Source: CANNBR01 sp964604015
Lineage (GTDB): Bacteria; Babelota; Babeliae; Babelales; CAIQNR01
Direction: 5' to 3'
DNA length: 64,000 nt
Assembly: GCA_964604015.1 (NCBI GenBank)
Contig: CAZRXF010000012.1
Span: forward strand, 124,001 to 188,000
Program-made: the position numbers and the translations under genes
The notes under the pieces: model-generated
Seen by the model: the letters and a program-made list of their open reading frames with translations, nothing else
Told to the model about the DNA's origin: nothing
Databases searched by the model: none
Shown: piece after piece, positions 8,397 to 16,475 of the stretch
How positions within the stretch are numbered: position 1 is the stretch's first letter
Layout of the letters: the number at the start of each line of letters is the position of its first letter

Positions 8397-8425
8397 TTGT
8401 TTGGGGTACTTTAGAACTGTATTAG
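8397..8425 (+). promoter_or_regulatory. Putative promoter of the NfeD/SPFH pair
   Basis: TTGTTT, 17 bases, TATTAG, ending 22 bases before the NfeD-like start. The rest of the 8254-8447 gap shows nothing recognisable. Confidence 0.35.
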
Positions 8426-8447
8426 TGCATTACATGAAAGGAACCTT

Positions 8448-8903
8448 ATGATGACGTATATCGGCGGGTGGCTCTTTTTTGGGCTTTTATGTGTTGTATT
8501 TGAGCTTTTAAGCCCAGGTTTTTTCTACTGTCTTTCGTTTGCGTTAGGTACGCTCCCTGCAGCATGCGGTGCATGGCTTGAACTTCCGTTCAGCTGGCAA
8601 ACAGGCCTGTTTTTTGGTGGCTCACTCATTTCTTTTTTTCTGCTGTACGTGTGTGTACGCAAAAATGCCAAGCTTGATAGCCATTATAAATCGGCTGTTG
8701 ATGCATTACCTGGCAAAAAAGGTGTAATTGTTGAGAAAGTGTCTTCAACCCATATCGGACAGGTTCGTGTAGAGGGACAGCTGTGGGCTGCTCAATCAAT
8801 GCATGATGAACTACTTGAAAAAGGTACTCTTGTCTTGGTGGTACGAGTTGAAGGGGTACGTCTTATTGTCGCTGCTCGAAAGGCAGCAGAGGGCGATCTT
8901 TAA
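8448..8903 (+). CDS. NfeD-like membrane protein
   Basis: 151 residues: two or three N-terminal membrane helices (about 4-70), then a small beta-barrel (OB-fold) domain (about 80-148, GKKGVIVEKV...GQVRVEGQLWAA). This is the short NfeD plan, which partners SPFH proteins in organising membrane microdomains. The next gene is exactly such an SPFH protein and begins within 40 bases of this stop. AAAGGAA lies upstream of the ATG pair. Confidence 0.9.
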   Translation: MMTYIGGWLFFGLLCVVFELLSPGFFYCLSFALGTLPAACGAWLELPFSWQTGLFFGGSLISFFLLYVCVRKNAKLDSHYKSAVDALPGKKGVIVEKVSSTHIGQVRVEGQLWAAQSMHDELLEKGTLVLVVRVEGVRLIVAARKAAEGDL

Positions 8904-8938
8904 TGGAATTTTCATATGGTTGCGGAGGAGGATCTTTA

Positions 8939-9931
8939 ATGGTTATGGAATTTATGTTTGTAACGGTAGGGATAGGGATTGTTTTTCTTCTCATTCTCCT
9001 TGCTCGATCCGTGTACATTGTAAAACAAAGTGAAGCGGTCGTTATTGAGCGTCTTGGTAGGTTTCATCGCTTACTAGGGCCAGGTTTACACGTGGTTATG
9101 CCATTTATGGATGGTCCGCATGTGTCCATTTGGACGTATGTGCAGCTTGTGGAAAAGAATCGGTACTATCGTTTTGCAAAAAGTATTACCCGCATTGATT
9201 TGCGTGAATCGGTGTACGATTTTCCTAAGCAGAATGTGATTACCAGAGATAACGTTAATATCGAAATTAACGCGCTTCTTTATTACCAAATCACGAGCCC
9301 AAAAGCGGCGGTGTATGAAGTTGCCAATCTGCCTGAAGCAATTGAAAAATTGACGCAGACGACCTTGCGCAACGTTATCGGATCACTTGATCTTGATGAA
9401 ACACTGGTATCTCGTGATCAGATTAATCATAAGTTGCGTATCATTCTTGATGAAGCAACTGATAAGTGGGGCGTTAAGGTTAATCGCGTTGAGCTGCAAG
9501 AGGTAAATCCGCCGCATGATATTCAGCAAGCGATGGAAAAACAGATGCGCGCGGAACGTGACCGACGTGCCATGATCTTGGAAGCTGAAGGTAAGAAAGG
9601 TGCTGCTATTTTGGAAGCACAAGGCGAACAAGAATCCCAAATCTTGCGTGCCAAAGGCCTTGCAGAAGCGCGCATTGTTGAAGCTGAAGGTCAAGCGCAG
9701 GCCCGTTTAAAGGTTGCTGAAGCTGAAGCCCAGGCGATTAATATGGTGCAAAAATCGGTTCCAGGAGGTAATCCACTTCCGTACTTGATTGCGCGCGAAT
9801 ATATCAAAACACTTCCTGAAATTACCAAAGACAAGAATGGCAAGATGATTATTGTTCCGTACGAAGCGAGCTCAATGATCGGATCACTTGCAAGCATTAA
9901 AACTATTTTTGAGCAATCATCTACCAAGTAG
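8939..9931 (+). CDS. SPFH/stomatin-family membrane protein (QmcA-like)
   Basis: About 330 residues. One N-terminal membrane helix, then the SPFH domain (SEAVVIERLGRFHRLLGPGLH and the NVNIEINALLYYQI region), then a long Ala/Glu-rich coiled coil (AERDRRAMILEAEG onward), as in paraslipin/QmcA. These form large membrane-bound cages that hold or regulate proteases and lipids. The start at 8939 is preferred because GGAGGAGGA lies 6 bases upstream; the frame also reads from ATG 8903, overlapping the NfeD stop. A 12-base direct repeat (8895-8906 and 8931-8942) places a second TAATGG motif here. Confidence 0.94.
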   Translation: MVMEFMFVTVGIGIVFLLILLARSVYIVKQSEAVVIERLGRFHRLLGPGLHVVMPFMDGPHVSIWTYVQLVEKNRYYRFAKSITRIDLRESVYDFPKQNVITRDNVNIEINALLYYQITSPKAAVYEVANLPEAIEKLTQTTLRNVIGSLDLDETLVSRDQINHKLRIILDEATDKWGVKVNRVELQEVNPPHDIQQAMEKQMRAERDRRAMILEAEGKKGAAILEAQGEQESQILRAKGLAEARIVEAEGQAQARLKVAEAEAQAINMVQKSVPGGNPLPYLIAREYIKTLPEITKDKNGKMIIVPYEASSMIGSLASIKTIFEQSSTK

Positions 9932-10001
9932 AGCGTGAGGTTCGGTTTTTTTGTTGACCGACAGGTGAAAATATCGAATAGTTGCCTTTTATGAGATTAT
10001 G

Positions 10002-10036
10002 AACGAGCTGGTGAATCACTGGCTCGTTTGTCTTTG
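10002..10036 (+). terminator. Probable terminator after the SPFH gene
   Basis: AACGAGC pairs with GCTCGTT around a 13-base loop that can fold further, followed by a weak T-rich run. Confidence 0.45.
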
Positions 10037-10102
10037 TGCGGTTTACAGAACAGTTCTTTTGGGGCAGACTTGCTCGGGTAATGATGCAAAGGAGATTTTC
10101 AG

Positions 10103-11509
10103 ATGAAAAAGGTACTTGAGTACTTCCTAGTGGGTGTTCTTATCTGCTGTGCAATGGCCGCCAACGCTGAACAAAAGGGTGTGGTGTTTGTTGGTCTTGG
10201 ATATGAGAGTGAGGGGAAAAGCAAGTTAATCGATGGTATCACACAGCCGGGCGATGTTGTTGTCCGTGCCCAGGGTGCCGGGATAATTGGTCATCACGTA
10301 AAAGTGGGGGGGAAAGAGTACGATCTTCACCACATTCCTGTTGGGATTTTAAGACCAGGGGTTAAGTGTTACTTGGCAGGTGGGATGGTGCTTGACGCGC
10401 CTCTTTTTTTTAAGGAGATAAAAAGCCTTGAGGAAAATGGGATCACTGACATAAAGGATCGCCTGCGGATTTCAACAAACAGTCATTTACAAATGCCCTA
10501 TCACCGGACAATAGACAGCTGTGCGCGTAAGGCTGGGCATGTACGTGGAAGTTCCATTGCTCGCGAGGGGGTACATCCTTGTGCTGCCGAAAAAAGATTT
10601 GGGATTGGGATCCGACTTGCCGATCTTTTTTCAAAAGATTTTCCAGAACTTCTTAAACGAGCAGTTGATCATTCAAATGAGATCATCGTGAAGCTCTATG
10701 GCGGAGAGCCTGTTGCCTACAAGCCGTTACTTGATGAATATCGAAAATATGCAAAAGAGTTTGCTCCCTATGTGCGTGACCAGGTTGAACTCAAATTGAA
10801 TCGTATTCTTGCCCAAAAACGCGGACCGCGAGTGATCTTTGAAGGGTCCCATGGAACGTTTCTCGATGTTTCGCACGGTAACTATCCTTTCGTTTCCGCT
10901 GGAAGCACGATAGCTTCTGGTATTTGTGCAGAAGCAGGCGTAGGGCCAACGCGCATTGGACATACGGTGGGTGTGGTAAATGCCTACGCAACTCGTGTAG
11001 GCGAAGGTCCTTTCCCGACTGAGATCAAAGACGAGAAAATCGTAGAAATGATTCAGAAGAAGGCAAAACGAAAAAGTCCTGCTGGGGTAAAGTTGAGATT
11101 TGGATGGGTTGATGCAGTGATGGTGCGTCAGGGTGTTATGATCAACGGGGCAAATTCGATCGCAATTACTCGTCTTGATGACCTTGATGACTGTGACCAT
11201 ATTAAGATGTGCATTCACTATAAGTTGGGCAATAAAGATTTTGATTATCTACCGCCTATTTCTAAGGATCTTGAACGAGTAACACCTCACTACATTACCT
11301 TCCCAGGTTGGAAGCGTCCGATTGGAAAAGCAAAGAACTTTAGCGAGCTCCCTCCTGAAGCGCGCGATTTTGTTAAGAAACTCGAATGCGTGTGTGGTGT
11401 CCCAGTAAGTTATATTTCTGTCGGCCCAGAACGAGACCAACTGATAGAAGTGGTTGCCAATCTGTTGCCAGAAGGGTCAACCCCCTCTGCACAACAGAAA
11501 TTGGCATAA
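10103..11509 (+). CDS. Exported adenylosuccinate-synthetase (PurA) homologue with altered catalytic residues
   Basis: 468 residues. Residues 1-22 form a clear signal peptide (cleavage after ANA), unheard of for cytoplasmic PurA, which makes adenylosuccinate from IMP, aspartate and GTP. The rest follows PurA to the end: HIPVGIL, DVSHGNYPFVSAGSTIASG, AYATRVGEGPFPTEI, PGWKRPIG, GVPVSYISVGPERD. Key positions differ: the general-base Asp (E. coli Asp13) is Ser36 in GYESEGKSK; Asn38 is Ile61; the aspartate-binding loop TTGRRRR reads PAGVKLR (326-332), losing its first and third arginines. The catalytic His (His64) and guanine-site Asp (TRLD) remain. It may be a pseudoenzyme or have a new substrate. 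AGGAG precedes the ATG. Confidence 0.9.
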   Translation: MKKVLEYFLVGVLICCAMAANAEQKGVVFVGLGYESEGKSKLIDGITQPGDVVVRAQGAGIIGHHVKVGGKEYDLHHIPVGILRPGVKCYLAGGMVLDAPLFFKEIKSLEENGITDIKDRLRISTNSHLQMPYHRTIDSCARKAGHVRGSSIAREGVHPCAAEKRFGIGIRLADLFSKDFPELLKRAVDHSNEIIVKLYGGEPVAYKPLLDEYRKYAKEFAPYVRDQVELKLNRILAQKRGPRVIFEGSHGTFLDVSHGNYPFVSAGSTIASGICAEAGVGPTRIGHTVGVVNAYATRVGEGPFPTEIKDEKIVEMIQKKAKRKSPAGVKLRFGWVDAVMVRQGVMINGANSIAITRLDDLDDCDHIKMCIHYKLGNKDFDYLPPISKDLERVTPHYITFPGWKRPIGKAKNFSELPPEARDFVKKLECVCGVPVSYISVGPERDQLIEVVANLLPEGSTPSAQQKLA

Positions 11510-11719
11510 ATTTAGCGTCGTGTATCCCCCTGGCTGAAGCTTTAGCTGCTAATGAGTGGGCATGCATCAACGATAAGTGGACATTGTTGGGTAGAGCTTG
11601 AGCATCTACTTGAATGGGGCGGCACAATGAGGATGCACAACAGCGCTATGATGGCATACTTGTTTATCATGTTTTTCCTTACATACAAAACAGATTAAAA
11701 AATAACGGGAAAGTAAGAA

Positions 11720-11920
11720 TTACTTCTGAATGACCGCGCGATAAGCGGTATAAAGAGGCTGGGCCTGGTAGGTATGCCACTGTTTGGCCAGAGTGCGACC
11801 GAAAAGAGACAGGGCAGAGGGCGCGTAAGCGCAAAGAAATGAAGAAAGAAGAGAGGAAAAACGATGCCCAAGTGGCGGATTATCTTCTGGACTATGCCTA
11901 TCGTATAAGTACCGTAACAT
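11720..11920 (-). CDS. Small hypothetical protein
   Basis: 66-residue frame whose ATG is preceded by AAAAAAGGAG at 6-base spacing, the best Shine-Dalgarno in this gap. Composition is protein-like (SLFGRTLAKQWHTYQAQPLY toward the C-terminus), with no signal peptide and no known family. Evidence is the ribosome site and composition only, so it could still be chance. Neither 11510-11719 nor 11921-12129 shows anything else. Confidence 0.45.
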   Translation of the reverse strand: MLRYLYDRHSPEDNPPLGHRFSSLLSSFLCAYAPSALSLFGRTLAKQWHTYQAQPLYTAYRAVIQK

Positions 11921-12129
11921 GATGGCTCCTTTTTTAAAGAGGTTAGTAAAAACACTGGAGTTTCATTCTAATGATCTTATGTTGGGATGACAAGAACTTC
12001 TCGTCTGGATCGCACTTTATAGCGTAGAAAAGCCGATAAATCGTACTAAGAACGACAAGTTTGGCGTTCGAACTTTGGATCACGGTGTTGAAGCGGAAAA
12101 ATGAGCGGATAAGCTTTTTTTAAGGATGT

Positions 12130-12159
12130 AAAAAAAAGGGAGCTTTTAAAAGCTCCCTC
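12130..12159 (-). terminator. Rho-independent terminator
   Basis: Perfect palindrome GGGAGCTTTTAAAAGCTCCC, followed on the minus strand by eight T; it lies about 30 bases beyond the 12191-12676 gene. Confidence 0.9.
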
Positions 12160-12190
12160 TAAATATTAGAGATGTCTTTTAAAATGCATT

Positions 12191-12676
12191 TTATTCGTTA
12201 TCAATATGATCGCCGTCATCTTCGTCGTCGTTACAATCTTCTTCTACGAAAATGACATTTTCCTGTTGTTCCATTGATCGTTTCCATGATCGTAGGGCCT
12301 GTTGTCCTTCAGGTGAAGCAAGCTCTTCTTCGAGTGCTTCGGTGAAGAAATCTTCTTGGAGGATAATAGTTTCGCGCAGTTTTTTAAGGGCACCTGGTTT
12401 ACGTTGGATGACTTTTTCAAGAGCACCTAAAAATCCCGAAAAGCCTTTTGCAAACTGCTCAAATCCCGCGGCTGCTAATTCGGGATTATCTGATTTTTGT
12501 CCACTTGCCATGGTAAGAAGACCAGGGATGACTTTAAGAAAGTTACCTAAAATTTGTGGTCCGTAATCGGGTTCTTCTTGTACTTTGACAGGGCTGACAG
12601 GCTCAGAGGTTGCCTGCGGATGAGCAAGGCATGGAAGGGTGAGCAGAGCAAGACTTGCAGCAACTACTAACTTCAT
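12191..12676 (-). CDS. Exported hypothetical protein with acidic tail
   Basis: 161 residues: signal peptide about 1-18 (LPCLA-HPQ), a helical core about 40-140 (GPQILGNFLKVIPGLL, then FEQFAKGFSGFLGALEKV), and a strongly acidic C-terminus (EEDCNDDEDDGDH). AAGGAG precedes the start. It lies 58 bases after the CBS-domain gene and could be read through from it. No family recognised. Confidence 0.78.
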   Translation of the reverse strand: MKLVVAASLALLTLPCLAHPQATSEPVSPVKVQEEPDYGPQILGNFLKVIPGLLTMASGQKSDNPELAAAGFEQFAKGFSGFLGALEKVIQRKPGALKKLRETIILQEDFFTEALEEELASPEGQQALRSWKRSMEQQENVIFVEEDCNDDEDDGDHIDNE

Positions 12677-12734
12677 TCAAACTCCTTTTTTAATGGATAG
12701 GATATGAGTTTTTAGATCTACACAGTAGCAGGAT

Positions 12735-14036
12735 CTAATGGGAAGAATGCGTGTCTTTTTCTTTGAAGATCAGTACCTGAACGATACGCTTTTCGGTCGA
12801 TTTTTGAATCTGGAAAACGTAACTTTTGTAGGTAAGTCGTTCCCCTTTTTTTGGTAGATGCTGGAGCTGTTCAATCAAAAAGCCACCAAGGGTTACCGCG
12901 TCTTCAGTATCAAAACGTATGTTGAGAAGAAGTTCAAGTTCATCAAGGTCAACCCCTGCGTACACTAACCATCCTCCTCGTTCGAGCGGGATGATATGTT
13001 CTGCCACTGATTCGTGCTCATCGCTGATATCTCCGACGATCTCCTCGATTGCGTCCTCAAGGGTCACCAGACCAATGATGCTTCCATATTCGTTGAGCAC
13101 CATAGCAATGTGACGACGCTGTTGTTTGAATTGGCGAAGAAGCTGGTTAACCTTCATGCTTTCAGGGACAAATGAGATAGGGCGAACCAGGTCTTTTAAC
13201 GGCTTTTTCTCACCTTTAGAAAGCATCAAAAAGACATCTTTCTGGTGGACCATACCGATAATGTTATCTGGTTTGCGTTCGTATACGGGAAGACGAGAAA
13301 AATGATACTTTGAAAACATATCAAGTGCGTCATTAAGCGACGAAGAAACATTGAGCGTTACCACATCTGCTTCAGGAACCATGATTTCTTCAACGGTTGT
13401 GTGTCCAAGTTCAAAGATGCTGTGAAGCATTTGGCTCTTATCAGTATCCATTTTTCCTTGCTTATTGATGTAGTCGATCAAAAACTGGATTTCTTTTTCA
13501 GAAGCTATCGCCTGTTGTTGTCCTTCTCCCTTTTCTCGTAAAAGGCCGGTGATGAAGTTTGTAAGGGCAAAGAGAACGACCACAACCGGGTACATCAAGA
13601 AATAGATGATGCTGGTAAACCATAACGTTGATTTAAAAAGGCGTTGCCCATGGGACTGCGCCACGTTCTTAGGAATAACTTCCCCGATGATCAAAATGGT
13701 ACCGGTTGCAATAGCAATCCCCAGCGAGAACCCCAGCCCTTCAGAAAGATGTAGTTTGGCAAAAATTTCTTCCATGACATGGGTAATCAATGCTGCGGCC
13801 GTTACGTTTGCAATGTTGTTTGCAATCAGGATAGAAATCAGGACTCGTTGTGGCTCTTTTTCAAGGGCGGTGAGAAGCGTTTTATAGCCCCCCGTACTTT
13901 TTGTAAGTTCGTTGAGATTAAAAAGTCGCAGTGCCGTGATCGATGTTTCAAGGAATGAAAACAGCGCACACAGCAAAAGAGAAATGCCAAAGTACGAAAG
14001 TTGTAAGGTTATTTCAGGAGTCACGAGTGAACCCAT
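12735..14036 (-). CDS. CNNM/CorC-type membrane protein (DUF21, two CBS domains, CorC_HlyC)
   Basis: 433 residues. DUF21/CNNM membrane domain at about 1-190 (four hydrophobic stretches, with GEVIPKNVAQSHG, a typical signature), then a CBS pair about 215-335 (IMVPEADVVTL..., GMVHQKDVFLML, IGLVTLEDAIEEIVGDI) and a C-terminal CorC_HlyC domain about 350-430 (LNIRFDTEDAVTLGGFLIEQLQHLPKKG split by short gaps). Family members are implicated in magnesium/cobalt efflux or its adenylate-controlled regulation; the old name hemolysin is misleading. AGAAGG precedes the start by 8 bases. Confidence 0.95.
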   Translation of the reverse strand: MGSLVTPEITLQLSYFGISLLLCALFSFLETSITALRLFNLNELTKSTGGYKTLLTALEKEPQRVLISILIANNIANVTAAALITHVMEEIFAKLHLSEGLGFSLGIAIATGTILIIGEVIPKNVAQSHGQRLFKSTLWFTSIIYFLMYPVVVVLFALTNFITGLLREKGEGQQQAIASEKEIQFLIDYINKQGKMDTDKSQMLHSIFELGHTTVEEIMVPEADVVTLNVSSSLNDALDMFSKYHFSRLPVYERKPDNIIGMVHQKDVFLMLSKGEKKPLKDLVRPISFVPESMKVNQLLRQFKQQRRHIAMVLNEYGSIIGLVTLEDAIEEIVGDISDEHESVAEHIIPLERGGWLVYAGVDLDELELLLNIRFDTEDAVTLGGFLIEQLQHLPKKGERLTYKSYVFQIQKSTEKRIVQVLIFKEKDTHSSH

Positions 14037-14188
14037 ATTTTTTACCTTCTATGCGGTTATACCTGCACCTTCAACGAGAAGGCGCTCAGTACACCGGGGG
14101 TTGTAACTAACTTCAATAAAAGAAACTACTGAAACTTTTCTCAAGACCCAATTGTTTCATGGTGGGTTCAGTAATTTCTTTCACCGTT

Positions 14189-16399
14189 TTATTCGTCCGA
14201 CTCGTCATCTTCCTCAACTTCTCCCGGAACAAAATCGAGCTCTTTTTCAAAGAATGACTGAAGTTTTTTGCTACGAGATGGATGGCGGAGTTTACGAAGT
14301 GCTTTCACTTCGATTTGACGAATACGTTCACGAGTAACCGAGAAATCTTTTCCGACTTCTTCAAGCGTGTGCTCGGATGCGACGTCGATACCAAAGCGCA
14401 TCTTGAGAACTTTTTCTTCCCGTGGTGCGAGTGTTTTCAGTACTTCCCGGACTCGTTCTTTAAGATCGGAGTTTGCGACTGCGTCAGCAGGGGAGTAGTC
14501 CTTATCGTTTTCGATAAAGTCTTTGATGAAAGCGTCTTCGCTATCACCGACAGGAGTTTCAAGAGAGATTGGTTCTTTTGAAATCTTGATGATGTTCTTA
14601 ATTTTCTTTTCATCAAGGTTCAGCTCTTTTGCAAGTTCAGCGTAGGTAGGCTCCCTGCCATTTTGCTGTACAAAGATGCGTTTGATCTTGTTGATTTTAT
14701 TAAGTGTTTCGACCATGTGAACAGGGACACGAATCGTACGAGATTGATCTGCAATAGCACGTGTTATCGCTTGCCTAATCCACCAAGTTGCGTAGGTGGA
14801 AAACTTATACCCACGTTCAAACTCAAACTTTTCAACCGCCTTCATAAGACCGATGTTGCCCTCCTGAATCAGATCCAAGAAATGGAGCCCGCGGTTTACG
14901 TACTTTTTCGCTTGGTTTACCACAAGGCGCAAGTTTGCTTTAGCAAGTTCATCTTTTGCAAACTTGTCATCTTTTTGGCTCTTTATCAGTTGGCGATAAT
15001 AAAGCGTGATTTGTTCAAGTGGCAGACCAGCTTCAGCTTCTGTTTTCTTGATTGACTTGCGAGCCATACGGATTGAAATTTCTACTTCTTCAATGGTCTT
15101 GCGGTCGTCCTCTGAGGGATTTTTCATTTTTCTGAGCGCTACCAGTTGTTCTTCCCCATCGCGTATCAGATGCTGACGCTCTTGGATTTTTGAGAGGAAC
15201 TTTTCAATGCGTTTGCCAATCTTTCTAATAAACTTGTTGGCAATACGGATCGACTTTATTGTTTCGATGATCGCCTGTTTATTTTCTTTGACCTTGGCAA
15301 GCATTTCTTTCTTCATTTTGTCCGAAGAAAGTTGGCTGCGGTATGTCGCGTAAATTTTTTCTTCGTTCTTGATCAGATCTTCAATTTTGGCAATCGTTTC
15401 AAGGAACGCTTTCTTTTCTTCCTCAACCTTAGGAAGGTTTTCTTCATCAAACTCAGCAAACTGAATGATATCTTTAAGTTGGAGCGCATTCTTATGAAGT
15501 TTTTCTCCGATGCTCAAAAATTCTTTATGGACGAAGGGGAAATGAGAAATAGCATCGATGCAAGAACGTTTACTATTGGCGATTTTATCAGAGATAACCT
15601 TTTCAGTTACCTTGTTAAGAAGAGGAATTTTTCCGATATCGCGCAAATAACACTTAACACCATCAGTGATGTAGGTGGATTCTGCTGCTTCTCGGGCAGG
15701 ACGTTCTTCGTCGTCCGATTCTTCTTCGTCAGCATCAAGAAGATCTTCAGTATGAAGACTTGTTGCAAGCTGTTCTTTCATGACCACTTGATTGCTCAAA
15801 TCATCTTTTTCAATGTCATGCAGGTCAGATGCCGGTCCGTGCAGCTCTTCTTCCATTAGAAGTTCGATATGTTCTCGTTCAAACACTTTGAAAAGATCAG
15901 AAGTTTCTTTTTCAGTAAGTTGATTGCGTTCATTAAAAGCGATGACTTCTTCATAGGTAAGATTGCCAGCTTCGCGTCCTTTTTCGATAAGGGCTTCGAT
16001 CAGTTCGCGCTTAAAATCACTATCTTTGCGATCTGCTACAGCACCTTTTGCAGGAGCGGCAGGGGCTTTTTTGGTGGCAACCTTCTTTGCCGTGCTTTTT
16101 GTCGGCGCGGAAACTTTTGGTGTTGCTGAGGAAGTTTTGGGAGCTGCTACTTTGGGGGTAACCGTCTTAGCAGGAACAGCTTTGAGAGCTGGCTTTTTTG
16201 CTACAACAACAATTTTTTTAGGGGACTTTGCAGCTGTTTTTGTCTTTGCAGGCGCTTGTTTTTTGGTAGGGACAAGCACGGCCTTCTTCTTGGCCGCCTT
16301 TTTTGGAGCTGCACTTACTACCTTAACAGCCTTTTTAAGACTAGTTTTAGATTGAGTCGTTTTTGTACTTTTCTTCGGTTTTTGTTTTTTTATCGCCAT
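14189..16399 (-). CDS. rpoD: Primary RNA polymerase sigma factor (sigma-70) with Lys/Ala-rich N-terminal extension
   Basis: 736 residues from ATG 16399 (AAGGGG 9 bases upstream; a TTG two codons earlier is less likely). Residues 1 to about 120 form a Lys/Ala/Pro/Thr-rich tail (KKAPAAPAK-type units) resembling histone H1 or chlamydial Hc tails. Then region 1.1 (about 125-185), region 1.2 (YLRDIGKIPLL), a long helical non-conserved insert, region 2 (about 488-570, with YATWWIRQAITRAI for -10 recognition and melting), region 3, and region 4 with the helix-turn-helix VTRERIRQIE (about 688) for the -35 box. Last gene of the apparent mnmG-lgt-dnaG-rpoD operon. Confidence 0.97.
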   Translation of the reverse strand: MAIKKQKPKKSTKTTQSKTSLKKAVKVVSAAPKKAAKKKAVLVPTKKQAPAKTKTAAKSPKKIVVVAKKPALKAVPAKTVTPKVAAPKTSSATPKVSAPTKSTAKKVATKKAPAAPAKGAVADRKDSDFKRELIEALIEKGREAGNLTYEEVIAFNERNQLTEKETSDLFKVFEREHIELLMEEELHGPASDLHDIEKDDLSNQVVMKEQLATSLHTEDLLDADEEESDDEERPAREAAESTYITDGVKCYLRDIGKIPLLNKVTEKVISDKIANSKRSCIDAISHFPFVHKEFLSIGEKLHKNALQLKDIIQFAEFDEENLPKVEEEKKAFLETIAKIEDLIKNEEKIYATYRSQLSSDKMKKEMLAKVKENKQAIIETIKSIRIANKFIRKIGKRIEKFLSKIQERQHLIRDGEEQLVALRKMKNPSEDDRKTIEEVEISIRMARKSIKKTEAEAGLPLEQITLYYRQLIKSQKDDKFAKDELAKANLRLVVNQAKKYVNRGLHFLDLIQEGNIGLMKAVEKFEFERGYKFSTYATWWIRQAITRAIADQSRTIRVPVHMVETLNKINKIKRIFVQQNGREPTYAELAKELNLDEKKIKNIIKISKEPISLETPVGDSEDAFIKDFIENDKDYSPADAVANSDLKERVREVLKTLAPREEKVLKMRFGIDVASEHTLEEVGKDFSVTRERIRQIEVKALRKLRHPSRSKKLQSFFEKELDFVPGEVEEDDESDE

Positions 16400-16475
16400 A
16401 TGCAAAAGCCCCTTACGTAGTAATTTTTCAATTTCAAAAGGATGATCCGTTGGTGTTTGTTCTGTGTGCCTTTTT

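Noticed and set aside
10103..11509. Reading the PurA homologue as a phage PurZ and hence a diaminopurine DNA pathway
   Set aside because: The Ser for Asp change fits PurZ, but the aspartate-binding arginines are lost, there is a signal peptide, and no phage genes or partner enzymes (for example a dATPase, DatZ) lie nearby. Kept only as one possibility.
11510..12190. Search for a tRNA or small RNA gene in this gap and in other gaps
   Set aside because: A GTTCGAA string near 12064 lacks an acceptor or D/T arms. No cloverleaf, tmRNA, RNase P or riboswitch was recognised in any gap.
15332..15859. 175-codon frame opposite rpoD
   Set aside because: Antisense shadow of a Lys/Glu-rich coding region; no ribosome site and Phe/Lys-skewed composition.
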